From Corynebacterium pygosceleis (GTDB lineage: Bacteria; Actinomycetota; Actinomycetes; Mycobacteriales; Mycobacteriaceae): a stretch of DNA of 64,000 bases. Under the pieces are notes generated by a model that had not been told where the DNA came from, did no database searches, and saw nothing but the letters and a program-made list of their open reading frames with translations. Both the position numbers and the translations under genes were made by a program. The stretch spans positions 62,001 to 126,000 of the forward strand of contig NZ_JAENIQ020000005.1 in the NCBI RefSeq assembly GCF_016595275.2. The letters run 5' to 3'. Below are positions 24,318-33,122 of this stretch, piece after piece; position 1 is the first letter of the stretch; each line of letters begins with the position of its first letter.

Positions 24318-25997
24318 CTAGCCCTTCCTGCCGAGTGTCTCGGTGAAGTTGCGCATCATCTGCGGGTAGTCGTCGCGGTCGGTGTGCACCTCGATCATCA
24401 CGAGCTTGTCGCGGTTCCGGTCGGCCTGGGCCAGGGCCTCATCCAGGGTCGCCGGGGTCGGGGCGTCGAGGACCAGGCAGTTGTCCTCGTTGCCGCCGAA
24501 GGCGCGGGGGATGTCCTGCCAGTTGTACGGGGTGATGTCGTTGTAGACCTCGTCGGGGCCGTGGATGGCGCGTTCGATGGTGTAGCCGGAGTTGTTCACC
24601 AGGATGATCAGCGGGTTGATGCCCTCGCGGAACATGGTGGCGATCTCCTGCACCGTCAGCTGGGCCGATCCGTCGCCGACGAGGACGACCATGCGCCGGT
24701 CGGGGTTCGCCATTCCGGCGCCGAGGGCCGCGGGGATGGAGTAGCCGATGGAGGCCCACAGTGACTGGCCGATGAAGCTGACACCGAAGGGGAGCGGGCT
24801 TCCCGCCATGCCGAAGAAGCTGGTGCCCTGATCCGCGATGACGAGGGAATCCTCGGGCAGCCACCCCGAGACCTTCGACCACAGCACATTCTGGGTCAGC
24901 GGCTCGTTGGGGGCCGGGGTGGGGTCCGCGGGCACGTGGGCCTTCTTCAGTTCGTGCGGAGTGACCTCGACCTCCGCGAGGACGCGGGCGAGGGCGTCGA
25001 TCGCGTCGCCCATCTGGAGTGGTGCGAAGGTGCGGCCCCCGATGACGGACTGCGTGGGCGAGATGTCCAGGACCCTGTCGACGCCGAGGTTCATCGAGAA
25101 GCCCGCCGTGGTGGAGTCGGTGAACTCGACGCCGATGGTGATCAGCCGCTCGGCGTTCTCTACCGCATCCCTGGCGCGGGGGGTTGAGGCGGCGCCGAGG
25201 TAGATGCCGGCGAATCGGTCACTGCGCTCGTCGACGAGCGTCTTTCCCCAGGTGAGTGTGGCGTAGGGGAGATCGTTGGCGTTGATCATCCGGTCGAAGT
25301 TGTCGATGCATCCGACGCGGTGGACCAGCAGGTCGCCGAGCACCGTCGCGGAGTGGCCGTCCAGGAACTCCCGGGCGGTCCGCTCGAACGCCTTGAGTGC
25401 GGCACTGGAGGAGCGCCTGCGGGCGAGATCGATCTCGAGGGGCTCGTCGGACGGGTACACCTCGGCGGCGGCGACGTCGGGGGAGAGCACTAGGTAGGCG
25501 GGGCGGCGCTGGGCGAGCATTTCGGTGATCACACGGTCGATCTCGCTGGTGGCGTTCGACGGCGTGAGCCAGGACTGGGCGCAGTTCACGTGCCCGGCCA
25601 TCTCGTAGAAGTGGGTGAACACACCGTCGCCGAGACTGTGGTGGATCTTCTTCCGGGAGGTGAGGATCTCCGTGACCGGTGCCCCGACGATGTGGAGGAC
25701 CGGGACGTACTCGGCGTAGGACCCGCCGGTGGCGTTGATGGCGGAGAGCTCGCCCACCCCGAAGGTGGTGACCATCGCCGCGGCCCCCTTGAGACGTGCG
25801 TAGCCGTCGGCGCAGTATCCGGCGTTCAGTTCGTTGCAGTTGCCGACCCACGTCAGGCGGTCGTGTGCGGTGACGGTGTCCAGGAACTTGAGGTTGAAGT
25901 CGCCGGGGACGCCGAAGACGTGACTGATGCCGATCTCCGCGATCCGGTCGAACAGATAGTCCGAGACGGTGTAGTTGCTGCTGCCGGAATGGCTCAT
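24318..25997 (-). CDS. Thiamine-diphosphate alpha-keto-acid decarboxylase (indole/phenylpyruvate decarboxylase type)
   Basis: 559 residues, the length of pyruvate/indolepyruvate/phenylpyruvate decarboxylases. The N-terminal pyrimidine-binding domain has GVPGDFN and the cofactor Glu in NCNELNAGY. The active-site His pair of this subfamily is in KKIHHSLGDG. The C-terminal domain has the TPP motif GDGSAQL...NNSGYT. These enzymes release CO2 from an aryl or alkyl pyruvate to give the aldehyde. The nearby phenylacetate cluster suggests phenylpyruvate as a likely substrate, but indolepyruvate or branched keto acids are equally possible. Start ATG 25997 has GGAGAG upstream; the extension to 26105 is unconserved. 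It is monocistronic, flanked by two paralogous small genes. Substrate specificity is not resolved. Confidence 0.85.
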   Translation of the reverse strand: MSHSGSSNYTVSDYLFDRIAEIGISHVFGVPGDFNLKFLDTVTAHDRLTWVGNCNELNAGYCADGYARLKGAAAMVTTFGVGELSAINATGGSYAEYVPVLHIVGAPVTEILTSRKKIHHSLGDGVFTHFYEMAGHVNCAQSWLTPSNATSEIDRVITEMLAQRRPAYLVLSPDVAAAEVYPSDEPLEIDLARRRSSSAALKAFERTAREFLDGHSATVLGDLLVHRVGCIDNFDRMINANDLPYATLTWGKTLVDERSDRFAGIYLGAASTPRARDAVENAERLITIGVEFTDSTTAGFSMNLGVDRVLDISPTQSVIGGRTFAPLQMGDAIDALARVLAEVEVTPHELKKAHVPADPTPAPNEPLTQNVLWSKVSGWLPEDSLVIADQGTSFFGMAGSPLPFGVSFIGQSLWASIGYSIPAALGAGMANPDRRMVVLVGDGSAQLTVQEIATMFREGINPLIILVNNSGYTIERAIHGPDEVYNDITPYNWQDIPRAFGGNEDNCLVLDAPTPATLDEALAQADRNRDKLVMIEVHTDRDDYPQMMRNFTETLGRKG

Positions 25998-26052
25998 TGG
26001 TGCTCTCCATCTTAAAGGGGGTGCTTCGGGGTGATTCTCTGGCGGGGCACCG

Positions 26053-26068
26053 GTGAATCCGGATTCAC
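26053..26068. promoter_or_regulatory. Perfect 16-bp palindrome at the decarboxylase promoter (candidate operator)
   Basis: GTGAATCCGGATTCAC is fully self-complementary and lies 56 nt before the decarboxylase start, just downstream of the proposed -10, the usual place for a repressor site. No regulator gene is adjacent. Confidence 0.45.
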
Positions 26069-26076
26069 GCCGCCTG

Positions 26077-26105
26077 TGCATATCCACCTCCGTGGTACGC
26101 GTCAC
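26077..26105 (-). promoter_or_regulatory. Candidate promoter of the keto-acid decarboxylase gene
   Basis: On the minus strand, GTGACG (26105-26100), 17 nt and TATGCA (26082-26077). The predicted start of transcription would fall at the edge of the palindrome. Confidence 0.35.
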
Positions 26106-26393
26106 GTTCCCAGATTACGGGCAGTGTCCGGATCCGGATGTCTGGCCCGGAGAGGTTGGGATCACACCTGTTCAGGACCACCCCCGATGACCCCCCTTTG
26201 TTTTGTGGGCGGGCAGGGGGTACGGCGCCCGTCATTCCCATGGGGTGGGATGAGGGGGCGTCCACCCCGGTCGGTCGGGCACGATCCCCGGGCTCCGGCG
26301 GTGGGGTCACGATCCGTGGAACCGTACCTGCCGATCAGCACTCCCCGGCGGAGAAGGCTGTTTCCCGGTCGGGTACGGGCGCCGCGGGAGGTC

Positions 26394-26417
26394 TGCCCCA
26401 CCGCGGGTGATGGGGCA
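26394..26417 (-). terminator. Hairpin downstream of the small gene 26439-26843
   Basis: TGCCCCA (26394-26400) and TGGGGCA (26411-26417) form a perfect 7-bp stem with a 10-nt loop, about 20 nt beyond the stop. No T-run is present on either side. Confidence 0.3.
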
Positions 26418-26438
26418 CGCCGATCCCGGATCGCGGGG

Positions 26439-26843
26439 TCAGCTGGCGTAGCTGCAGGGGGTTCCGGACCCCTCCTCGAGACCGAACAGCCATGCCTTGT
26501 CGCCGATGGTGACCTGGAGGATGTTGTACCGGTCCGACCACCGGATGTCGGCGTCGGATTCGAGCAGCACGAGGTCCGTGACGGCGCGGAGCCGCTCCGC
26601 GTCGTGGTTCCAGCGGCGGATCGTGGTGTCGCCGTGGGTGAAGGTGATGAAGTGCCCGTCCACGGTGCCGATGTCCGCGGGTGCCCACTCACTGTTGTTG
26701 GCGTGGCTCATCCGGATCCAGTGCACCGCGTGTCCGGTGCCGTAGTTCCGGCAACCGGAGGGCAGCGCTGTCGCACCGAGTTCCGGCAGATAGTCCGGGG
26801 TGCTGGTGATGTTCCGGTGTTCGGGATTCGTGTGCCCACTCAT
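26439..26843 (-). CDS. Small protein of unknown function, paralogue of the 23699-24076 product
   Basis: 134 residues. ATG 26843 (MSGHTNPEH) was chosen because AGGAG lies upstream on the minus strand (reverse of ACTCCTAGG); the longer frame is arginine-rich shadow. The core (DGHFITFTHGDTTIRRW, NHDAERLRAVTDLVLL, then WSDRYNILQV) mirrors the other small protein, including the HDAxRLRAVxDLxLL helix. It has a GCRNYGTGHAVHW segment that the other replaces with CPRNTDGTITV. No signal peptide is visible. It is monocistronic and divergent from the alkyltransferase-like gene. The family is not recognised. Together with its paralogue it brackets the decarboxylase, which suggests local duplication rather than a shared operon. 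Confidence 0.6.
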   Translation of the reverse strand: MSGHTNPEHRNITSTPDYLPELGATALPSGCRNYGTGHAVHWIRMSHANNSEWAPADIGTVDGHFITFTHGDTTIRRWNHDAERLRAVTDLVLLESDADIRWSDRYNILQVTIGDKAWLFGLEEGSGTPCSYAS

Positions 26844-27069
26844 GTGAACTCCTAGGATTGTCGCGTTCTTCCGCAGGACGGAATTGTCCTGTGGCGGATC
26901 TTCCTCCGGGGGCACCGTGCGCGATACGCGGTTGCCAGTCGACGAGCCGGGGACTTGACGTCGAGCTTCTTGATCGTGATCCAGAATAGCAGCGGCACCA
27001 ATCCCCGTGGCGTCCGTCGTCCGACGGGTGCCCCTGTCGCCGGGGTGTGCCCCTAGACTCGGAGGCCCA

Positions 27070-27597
27070 GTGACCATCGACGGGGAGTGTCCACACATGG
27101 GTGCCGCACAACGCACGGGTTCCGGATCTACACCGGAGGAGACGGAGGGATCCGATGCTCCGGGCCCCGGTGAGGTCGGTGATTCCGCGCGCCGTGACGG
27201 AGCGGCGGAGGCTCCGGGAAGTCGGAGTCCCGGCGTGGGCGAACCCGGTGTGGAACCGCCGCTGATGCGACGCCTGCGCCGGGCGTCGGCATCGATCCCG
27301 GAGGGGATGTGGGCGTCCTACGGTGACGTCGGCGCGGCGATCGGTACGGGGGCCAGGGCGGTCGGGACCATGCTCGCCACCGGTGCCGGATTCACGGGCG
27401 CCCACCGGATCCTCCGTGCCGACGGAACGGTGTCGGAGGGGTTCCGGTGGGCGGACGACGGTGACGACCGGGACCCGCGTTCCCTCCTCGTGGCGGAGGG
27501 GGTGGTGTTCACCGGCGCGGGTCGCGCGGCGCGGATCTGCCGGATGGAGGTCGACGAACTGCGCGCGCTGATCAGCGCTCCTTCGCCACCAGGGTGA
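27070..27597 (+). CDS. Alkyltransferase-like (MGMT-family) DNA-binding protein without the acceptor cysteine
   Basis: 175 residues. The N-terminal ~60 are low-complexity and rich in Gly, Ser and Pro. The C-terminal ~95 match the winged-helix DNA-binding domain of O6-alkylguanine transferases (IPEGMWASYGDVGAAIG, RAVGTMLATG, then HRILRADG). The active-site PCHR motif is replaced by GAHR near residue 110, so it cannot accept alkyl groups. It should act like ATL proteins, which flag lesions for excision repair. GTG 27070 with GGAGG 4 nt before it is the preferred start. A -10-like TAGACT at 27054-27059 suggests a very short leader. The tail overlaps the paaZ stop by 26 bp, convergently. Confidence 0.75.
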   Translation: MTIDGECPHMGAAQRTGSGSTPEETEGSDAPGPGEVGDSARRDGAAEAPGSRSPGVGEPGVEPPLMRRLRRASASIPEGMWASYGDVGAAIGTGARAVGTMLATGAGFTGAHRILRADGTVSEGFRWADDGDDRDPRSLLVAEGVVFTGAGRAARICRMEVDELRALISAPSPPG

Positions 27598-29644
27598 GGA
27601 CGTCGTAGGTGGCCACGATCTCGTCGTTCTGGTTGTACAGCACGGCGTCCCAGCAGACCTCACCGTAATCGTCGGTGACGCGCGGCGTGATCCGCTTGGC
27701 CGTCAGCTCCACGCGGATCGAGTCGTCGTAGGTCACCGGGGTGAGGAACCGGAGGTTCTCCAGGCCGTAGTTCGCCAGGACCGGGCCCGGTGCGGCGTCG
27801 ACGAACAGTCCGGCGGCCCAGCTGACCAGCAGGTAGCCGTGTGCCACACGGCGGGGGAAGAAGGGGTTCGCCGTCGCTGCCTCCTCGTCCGTGTGGGCGT
27901 AGAACTTGTCGCCGGTCTCCTCCGCGAAGGCGGTGATGTCGTCCAGGGTGACGGTGCGCAGCTCGGAGGCGAACTGGTCTCCGACGCGGATCTCCGCGAG
28001 GGACTTGCGGAACGGGTGGACGCCGGTCCCGTTGTCCACGTCCGCACGGGTCACCCGCCGGACATCGGCGCCCGTGTGCCACACGCCCGTGACGGCGGTG
28101 AGGTGGTTGGGGGTGCCCTGGATGGCGCTGCGCTGCATGTAGTGCTTCACGCCGCGCACCCCGCCCAGTTCCTCGCCGCCGCCGGCGCGACCCGGTCCGC
28201 CGTGCACGAGGTGCGGCATGGGCGAGCCGTGGCCGGTGGAGGTGCGGGCGTCGTCCCGGTCGAGCAGGTGCACGCGCCCGTGGTGGGCGGCGATGCCGCG
28301 GGTGAAGTCGCGCACGGTGGCGGGTTCGTGGGCGCAGAGGGTGGCCACCAGCGATCCCCGGCCGTAGGTGGTCAGGTTCACCGCGTCGTCGAGGGTGTCG
28401 TACCCCAGGACGGAGACCACGGGGCCGAACGCCTCGGTCGAGTGGACCGCGGCCCCGGGATCGGCCGCGGTCGCGGGATCGAACGTGAGGATCGTCGGTT
28501 CGAGGAACGCGCCTTCCGCGGTCTGCGGGCCACCGGTGTGGACGGTGGCGCCCGCCGCGATCAGTTCACACAGGGCACCGGTGACGGCGTCGCACTGTTC
28601 CGCGGAGACCAGCGGTCCCATGGTGGTGCCCTCCGCGTCCGGTGCTCCGACGGTGACCTTCTCCGCGATCATCGCGCCGAGTGCGTCGGCGACGGTGTCG
28701 ACGAGCGGGGCGGGCACGATGGCGCGGCGGACGGCGGTGCACTTCTGGCCCGCCTTGGCGACGAGCTCCCCGAACAGGCAGCGGATGTAGGCGGTGAACT
28801 CGGGGGAGTCCGGGGTGACGTCGGGCCCGAGGACCGCGGCGTTGAGGGAGTCCGCCTCGGCGGTGAACCGGACCCCGCCGTGCAGGACCGCGTCGTGGGA
28901 GCGCAGGATGTTCGCCGTCCGTGCGGAGCCGGTGAACGCCAGGTGGTCGCGGTAGTCCAGGTGTTCCAGGAGGTCGACGCTCCCGCCGGAGACCAGCTGC
29001 AGGGACCCGTCCGGCAGGAGGCCGGAGTCCACCATGAGGCGGACGCAGCGCTCGGTGACGTAGCCGGTCTGCGGTGCCGGCTTCACGATCGTCGGGACGC
29101 CGGCGATGAACGCGGGCGCGAACTTCTCGAGCATGCCCCAGACGGGGAAGTTGAAGGCGTTGATCTGCACGGCCACGCCCGGGATGGAGGTGTAGATGTG
29201 CCCGCCGATGAAGGACCCGTCGCGGGAGAGCTGCTCGGTGGGGCCGTCGACGATCACGGTGGAGTTGGGCAGTTCGCGCCGGGATTTCGAGGAGTAGACG
29301 AACATCGTGCCGATGCCGCCGTCGATGTCGATGCCGTTGTCCCGTTTCGTTGCGCCCGTGCGGGTCGACAGTTCGTACAGTTCTGCCTTGTGCTCGTCGA
29401 GGTGGAGGGCGAGCTGCTTGATTCTCAGGGCGCGCTCGTGGATGGTGAGCTGCTGCAGGCTCCGCTGGCCGGTGGTGCGGGCGAACTCGACGGCGGCGGC
29501 GATGTCGAGGCCGTCCGCGCTGACGCGTGCCACGGGCTGGCCGGTGGAGGGGTTCGTGGCGGTGAGGACGGTATCGGGGTTCTCCGGGGTCACCCACCCG
29601 CCGTTGAGGTGGCTGGGGACGATGGGCGGTGTTGTGGGGGACAT
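27572..29644 (-). CDS. paaZ: PaaZ: oxepin-CoA hydrolase / 3-oxo-5,6-dehydrosuberyl-CoA semialdehyde dehydrogenase
   Basis: 690 residues, the bifunctional fusion expected for PaaZ. The N-terminal aldehyde dehydrogenase has the Glu in FTAEADSLN and the nucleophile in AGQKCTAVRR. The C-terminal ~140 residues form a MaoC-type (R)-hydratase domain with KFYAHTDEEAATANPFF and RRVAHGYLL, which opens oxepin-CoA. Together they give 3-oxo-5,6-dehydrosuberyl-CoA. ATG 29644 was chosen because GAAAGG lies 6 nt upstream; the longer frame crosses the operator. It is transcribed alone, away from paaI, with a PaaR-type operator 52 nt upstream of its start codon. Confidence 0.95.
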   Translation of the reverse strand: MSPTTPPIVPSHLNGGWVTPENPDTVLTATNPSTGQPVARVSADGLDIAAAVEFARTTGQRSLQQLTIHERALRIKQLALHLDEHKAELYELSTRTGATKRDNGIDIDGGIGTMFVYSSKSRRELPNSTVIVDGPTEQLSRDGSFIGGHIYTSIPGVAVQINAFNFPVWGMLEKFAPAFIAGVPTIVKPAPQTGYVTERCVRLMVDSGLLPDGSLQLVSGGSVDLLEHLDYRDHLAFTGSARTANILRSHDAVLHGGVRFTAEADSLNAAVLGPDVTPDSPEFTAYIRCLFGELVAKAGQKCTAVRRAIVPAPLVDTVADALGAMIAEKVTVGAPDAEGTTMGPLVSAEQCDAVTGALCELIAAGATVHTGGPQTAEGAFLEPTILTFDPATAADPGAAVHSTEAFGPVVSVLGYDTLDDAVNLTTYGRGSLVATLCAHEPATVRDFTRGIAAHHGRVHLLDRDDARTSTGHGSPMPHLVHGGPGRAGGGEELGGVRGVKHYMQRSAIQGTPNHLTAVTGVWHTGADVRRVTRADVDNGTGVHPFRKSLAEIRVGDQFASELRTVTLDDITAFAEETGDKFYAHTDEEAATANPFFPRRVAHGYLLVSWAAGLFVDAAPGPVLANYGLENLRFLTPVTYDDSIRVELTAKRITPRVTDDYGEVCWDAVLYNQNDEIVATYDVLTLVAKER

Positions 29645-29695
29645 TCTGGCCTTTCGTTGACGGGCTGGTGGGGTGCGGGGAGCGGTATCGGAAAT

Positions 29696-29713
29696 ACTGA
29701 CCGTATGGTCGGT
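29696..29713. promoter_or_regulatory. Candidate PaaR operator between paaZ and paaI
   Basis: ACTGACC-GTAT-GGTCGGT, an inverted repeat with one mismatch, and one of three such sites in the window. A TATACT -10-like element on the minus strand (29731-29726) lies just upstream of it for paaZ. Confidence 0.7.
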
Positions 29714-29798
29714 TCTTGGAGGTAGAGTATAACCTGGATCACATTTCGAGCGGGGCGGTTGTCGACCCGGATGTACCCGAGGAAAAAAGGAGAACCTG

Positions 29799-30206
29799 GT
29801 GAGCGAGCAGTACGAGATCTGGACCATCACACCCGGTGAGTTCGACCGGAAGATGGGTATCGAGGTGCTGGAACAGTCCGCCGAGAAGGTCGTCGCCCGG
29901 ATCCCGGTCGACGGAAACCGGCAGTCCCACGGGGTTCTCCACGGCGGTGCGATGATCGCGCTGGGGGAGGCGGTGGCCGGATGGGGTGCCCTGATCTACG
30001 CCTCCTCCTTCGGCAAGGTCGCCGTGGGGGTGGACATCAACGCCACCCACCACCGCTCCGGTGTCAGCGGCTACGCCACCGCGACGGCGACCGCGATCAG
30101 GTTGGGCCGGACCCTGGCCACCTACGAGGTCGTGGTGCTCAACGACGAGGGGAAGAGACTCTCCACGATCCGGGTGACCAACGCGATCATCGAACCCCGG
30201 GACTAG
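29799..30206 (+). CDS. paaI: PaaI hotdog-fold acyl-CoA thioesterase
   Basis: 135 residues, a PaaI/HGG-type hotdog thioesterase. The HGG core reads GVLHGGAMIALGEAVAGWGA, followed by GVDINATHHRSG. The family hydrolyses hydroxyphenylacetyl-CoA and related dead-end thioesters to free CoA when the pathway stalls. The GTG start at 29799 has AAAGGAG 8 nt upstream. It is the only plus-strand gene in the paa core and shares its upstream region with paaZ. Its stop overlaps the paaH stop by 4 nt, convergently. Confidence 0.9.
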   Translation: MSEQYEIWTITPGEFDRKMGIEVLEQSAEKVVARIPVDGNRQSHGVLHGGAMIALGEAVAGWGALIYASSFGKVAVGVDINATHHRSGVSGYATATATAIRLGRTLATYEVVVLNDEGKRLSTIRVTNAIIEPRD

Positions 30207-31063
30207 CTTCCGGAGTAGTCGTAGAAGCCCTTACCGGACTTCCGCCCGTACTCGCCCCGGGCGACCATGTCCCGCAGCAGCTGCGGCGGGGCGAAGCGGT
30301 CACCGAGCGTAGAGTGCAGGTACTCCGCGATACCGAGGCGCACATCCAGGCCGACGATGTCGGTCAGCTCCAGCGGCCCGACCGGGAACCTGTAACCCAG
30401 CACCATGGCGGCGTCGATGTCGCGGGGGCTGGCGACGCCCTCCTCCACCATGCGGATCGCCTCGAGAGCGATGGCGACACCGAGACGCGAGGACGCGAAC
30501 CCGGGGGAGTCCCGGACCACGACCGGGGTCTTGCCCAGGGCCTCGACCCAGCCGCGGGCGGTGTCCACCAGTTCATCGTCGGTCGTGTCCGCGACCACGA
30601 TCTCGACGAGTTTCGACGCCGGGACCGGGTTGAAGAAGTGCAGTCCGATGACGTTGCCGGAGCCGTCGACGGCGCCGGCCAGCTCCGTCACGGACAGTGA
30701 CGAGGTGTTCGTCGCGATGACCGCGTCCGGGGCGTGCGCCCGGATCGAGGCGAAGGCGTCGGCCTTGAGGGCGGGGTCCTCGGGGACCGCCTCGACGACG
30801 AGGTCGCAGTCGGCGAAGGTCGCGTGGTCGGTGCCGCACGTCAACCGGTCGAGCCACGCCGACGCCGGCCCCTCGGCGCCGCGCTCGATGGAGCCGTTCA
30901 CGGCCTTCTCGATCCGCTGCCGTGCGGCCTCGGCGGCGGAATCGTTGATGTCGACGACGGTGACGTCGCTGCCTGCGGCGAGGAAGGCGTGGGCGATGCC
31001 CGCGCCCATGCGCCCGCCGCCGAGGACGCCGACGCGGTTCGGGGTACGTGGTGTGGTGTTCAT
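30203..31063 (-). CDS. paaH: PaaH: 3-hydroxyadipyl-CoA dehydrogenase
   Basis: 286 residues, of the short 3-hydroxyacyl-CoA dehydrogenase family. The Rossmann motif GGGRMGAG lies at 15-22. The catalytic His lies in IGLHFFNPVP, and the C-terminal dimerisation domain ends at RKSGKGFYDYS. It oxidises (S)-3-hydroxyadipyl-CoA with NAD+ to 3-oxoadipyl-CoA, the step before PaaJ thiolysis. It is the last gene of the paaABCDEGJFH operon, 16 nt after the paaF stop. 3-hydroxybutyryl-CoA dehydrogenases have the same fold; context decides the assignment. Confidence 0.92.
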   Translation of the reverse strand: MNTTPRTPNRVGVLGGGRMGAGIAHAFLAAGSDVTVVDINDSAAEAARQRIEKAVNGSIERGAEGPASAWLDRLTCGTDHATFADCDLVVEAVPEDPALKADAFASIRAHAPDAVIATNTSSLSVTELAGAVDGSGNVIGLHFFNPVPASKLVEIVVADTTDDELVDTARGWVEALGKTPVVVRDSPGFASSRLGVAIALEAIRMVEEGVASPRDIDAAMVLGYRFPVGPLELTDIVGLDVRLGIAEYLHSTLGDRFAPPQLLRDMVARGEYGRKSGKGFYDYSGS

Positions 31064-31079
31064 TCAGGGGTTCCTTTGA

Positions 31080-31838
31080 CTACTTGTTGTTCCGGCGATC
31101 GAGGAACGCCTGCATACGGGCGTGCTTCTGCTCGGATTCGAAACAGATGGCCTGGGTGATGTTGTCGATGGCGGGGTGCGCCGAGGCAGGCATGTCGAAC
31201 AGCTGCTTCGACAGGCGCACCGCCAGCGGATCCTGCTTCGCGATCCGGTCGGCGAGTGCATCGGCCGCGTCGATCAGCCCGTCCGGGTCCTCGACGACCT
31301 CGCTGACCAGATGCAGGTCCAGTGCCTCCCCGGCGTCCAGGATCCGGCCCGCGAGCAGGATCTCCTTGGCCACGGTGGGACCGACGATCTCCTTCAGCCG
31401 CCACAGACCACCGGCGGCGGCGATGATGCCCAGACCAGTCTCCGGCTGCCCGAACTTCAGGTGCCGGGTCGCGATCCGGAAGTCGGCGGCGAGCGCGAGT
31501 TCCGCGCCGCCGCCCAGCGCCCAACCGTCCAACGCGGCGATGACCGGCATGGGGAGCGCGGCGATGCGGTTGAAGATCGCCGAGTTGATGCCCCGCAGGG
31601 CGTCGTCACGGGAGCGCTCCTTCAGCTGGCCGATGTCCGCGCCGGAGGCGAAGATCCCGCGCCCGTCGACCCGGGTTCCCGTGAGGATGAGGATCTTCGG
31701 TTCGCGTTCCAGTTCCCCGCACAGCTGGTGCAGTTCGGCGACCATCCGGTCGTCGATGGCGTTGCGCACCTCGGGGCGGTTCATCGCCACGACGAGGCGG
31801 TCGGCGCGGGTCCGGACGTCCAGTGTGGTGTAGGTCAT
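31080..31838 (-). CDS. paaF: PaaF: 2,3-dehydroadipyl-CoA hydratase (crotonase family)
   Basis: 252 residues. The two catalytic glutamates of true enoyl-CoA hydratases are present, 20 residues apart (Glu113 in GGGAELALA and Glu133 in GQPETGLG). This separates it from the isomerase PaaG in the same operon. The oxyanion loop is FASGADI. It adds water to 2,3-dehydroadipyl-CoA. Start ATG 31838 overlaps the paaJ stop as ATGA, so translation is coupled; the longer frame upstream is a shadow. Confidence 0.92.
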   Translation of the reverse strand: MTYTTLDVRTRADRLVVAMNRPEVRNAIDDRMVAELHQLCGELEREPKILILTGTRVDGRGIFASGADIGQLKERSRDDALRGINSAIFNRIAALPMPVIAALDGWALGGGAELALAADFRIATRHLKFGQPETGLGIIAAAGGLWRLKEIVGPTVAKEILLAGRILDAGEALDLHLVSEVVEDPDGLIDAADALADRIAKQDPLAVRLSKQLFDMPASAHPAIDNITQAICFESEQKHARMQAFLDRRNNK

Positions 31839-33076
31839 CGGTCCTCCCCGCACAGCTCGAGGGCGAGGGCGGCGCCCTGTCCGACGCCGATGCACATGGT
31901 CGCCAGGCCGCGCCGGGCGCCCTCGTGCTCCATCCGGTTCAGCAGGGTGATGGCGATCCTGGACCCGGAGGACCCGAGGGGGTGACCGAGCGCGATCGCC
32001 CCACCCCACGCGTTGACGATCTCCGGATCCAGTCCGAGATCACGGATGCAGGCCAGCGACTGCGTGGCGAACGCCTCATTCAACTCGACGGCGTCCAGAT
32101 CGCCGATGTCCCAACCGATTCGGTCGAGGAGTTTCCGGGTCGCCGGTACCGGGCCGAGCCCCATGACCTCCGGTGCGACACCGGCGGATGCCCCGCCGAC
32201 GATCCGGGCACGCGGGGTCAGACCGAAACGTTCGAGGGCACGCCCGGAGCACACCAGCACCGCGGAGGCACCGTCGTTGAGCGAGGAACTGTTGCCCGCC
32301 GTGACGACCTCACCGCCGGCGACGACCGGCTTCAGACGGGCGAGCACCTCGGTGGTGGTGCCCGGGCGCGGGCCCTCGTCGGTGTCGAACACCGTCACCG
32401 CGCCCTTGCGCCCGGTGATCTCGACCGGGACGATCTCGTCGTCGAAGTGCCCCGCCTCGATGGCGGCCGCGGCCCGTTGCTGTGACCGTGCGGCGAACTC
32501 GTCGGCGTCGGCGCGGCTGATCCCGCAGACGCGGGCGACCTCCTCCGCGGTCTCCGGCATGGAGAACGTCGCCTTGTCCCGGGCGGCGAGCACCGGGTTG
32601 GTGAACCGCCACCCGATGGAGGTGTCGGTGATCTCCCCGGGTTTGGCGAACGGCTTTTCGGGTTTCGCCATGACCCACGGGGCGCGGGACATCGACTCGA
32701 CGCCGCCGGCGACGACGATGTCGGCGTCCCCGGCGCGGACCATGGTGGCGGCGAGTGTGACGGCGGACATCCCGGAGGCGCAGAGCCGGTTCACCGTGAT
32801 CCCCGGGACGCTGTCCGGGTAGCCGGCGAGCAGCCATGCGAGCCGGGCGACGTTCCGGTTCTCCTCGCCCGCACCGTTGGCGTTGCCGAGGATCACCTCG
32901 TCGACGGCCTCCGGTGGGATGCCCGCCTCCTCGACGACCGTGCGGATGCACAGTGCGGCGAGGTCATCGGGCCGGACGGTGGACAGTGCGCCGCCGTAGC
33001 GGCCGACGGGGGTGCGTCTACCGGTGACGATGAATGCGGAATCGGCGGAGGTTCCGTCATGGTGTGGTGCGGTCAT
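31835..33076 (-). CDS. paaJ: PaaJ: 3-oxoadipyl-CoA / 3-oxo-5,6-dehydrosuberyl-CoA thiolase
   Basis: 413 residues, a type I thiolase. The nucleophile is Cys99 in [10 protein letters not shown]. The C-terminal active site reads [11 protein letters not shown] and CIGVGQG, and NEAFA is present. It cleaves two pathway intermediates: 3-oxo-5,6-dehydrosuberyl-CoA to acetyl-CoA plus dehydroadipyl-CoA, and 3-oxoadipyl-CoA to acetyl-CoA plus succinyl-CoA. ATG 33076 has AGGAG 6 nt upstream; the longer frame is discarded. It lies between paaG and paaF in the operon. The paralogue PcaF has the same activity; context favours PaaJ. Confidence 0.92.
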   Translation of the reverse strand: MTAPHHDGTSADSAFIVTGRRTPVGRYGGALSTVRPDDLAALCIRTVVEEAGIPPEAVDEVILGNANGAGEENRNVARLAWLLAGYPDSVPGITVNRLCASGMSAVTLAATMVRAGDADIVVAGGVESMSRAPWVMAKPEKPFAKPGEITDTSIGWRFTNPVLAARDKATFSMPETAEEVARVCGISRADADEFAARSQQRAAAAIEAGHFDDEIVPVEITGRKGAVTVFDTDEGPRPGTTTEVLARLKPVVAGGEVVTAGNSSSLNDGASAVLVCSGRALERFGLTPRARIVGGASAGVAPEVMGLGPVPATRKLLDRIGWDIGDLDAVELNEAFATQSLACIRDLGLDPEIVNAWGGAIALGHPLGSSGSRIAITLLNRMEHEGARRGLATMCIGVGQGAALALELCGEDR

Positions 33077-33122
33077 GGTTTCTCCTGGGTTCGGGCTGGC
33101 GGTGCGTGACGGGGCGGGGCGG

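Larger units (their letters stand above)
25998..26438. other. 441-bp intergenic region upstream of the decarboxylase
   Basis: No convincing gene is present. It holds the candidate promoter and palindrome of the decarboxylase (26053-26105), a second short palindrome TCCGGATCCGGA (26127-26138) and a hairpin at 26394-26417. The remainder is GC-rich with C/G runs around 26185-26280 and shows nothing recognisable. Confidence 0.6.

Noticed and set aside
27839..29725. 628-codon plus-strand frame over paaZ
   Set aside because: It covers paaZ in the opposite direction and its product is Gly/Val/Arg-rich with no domain.
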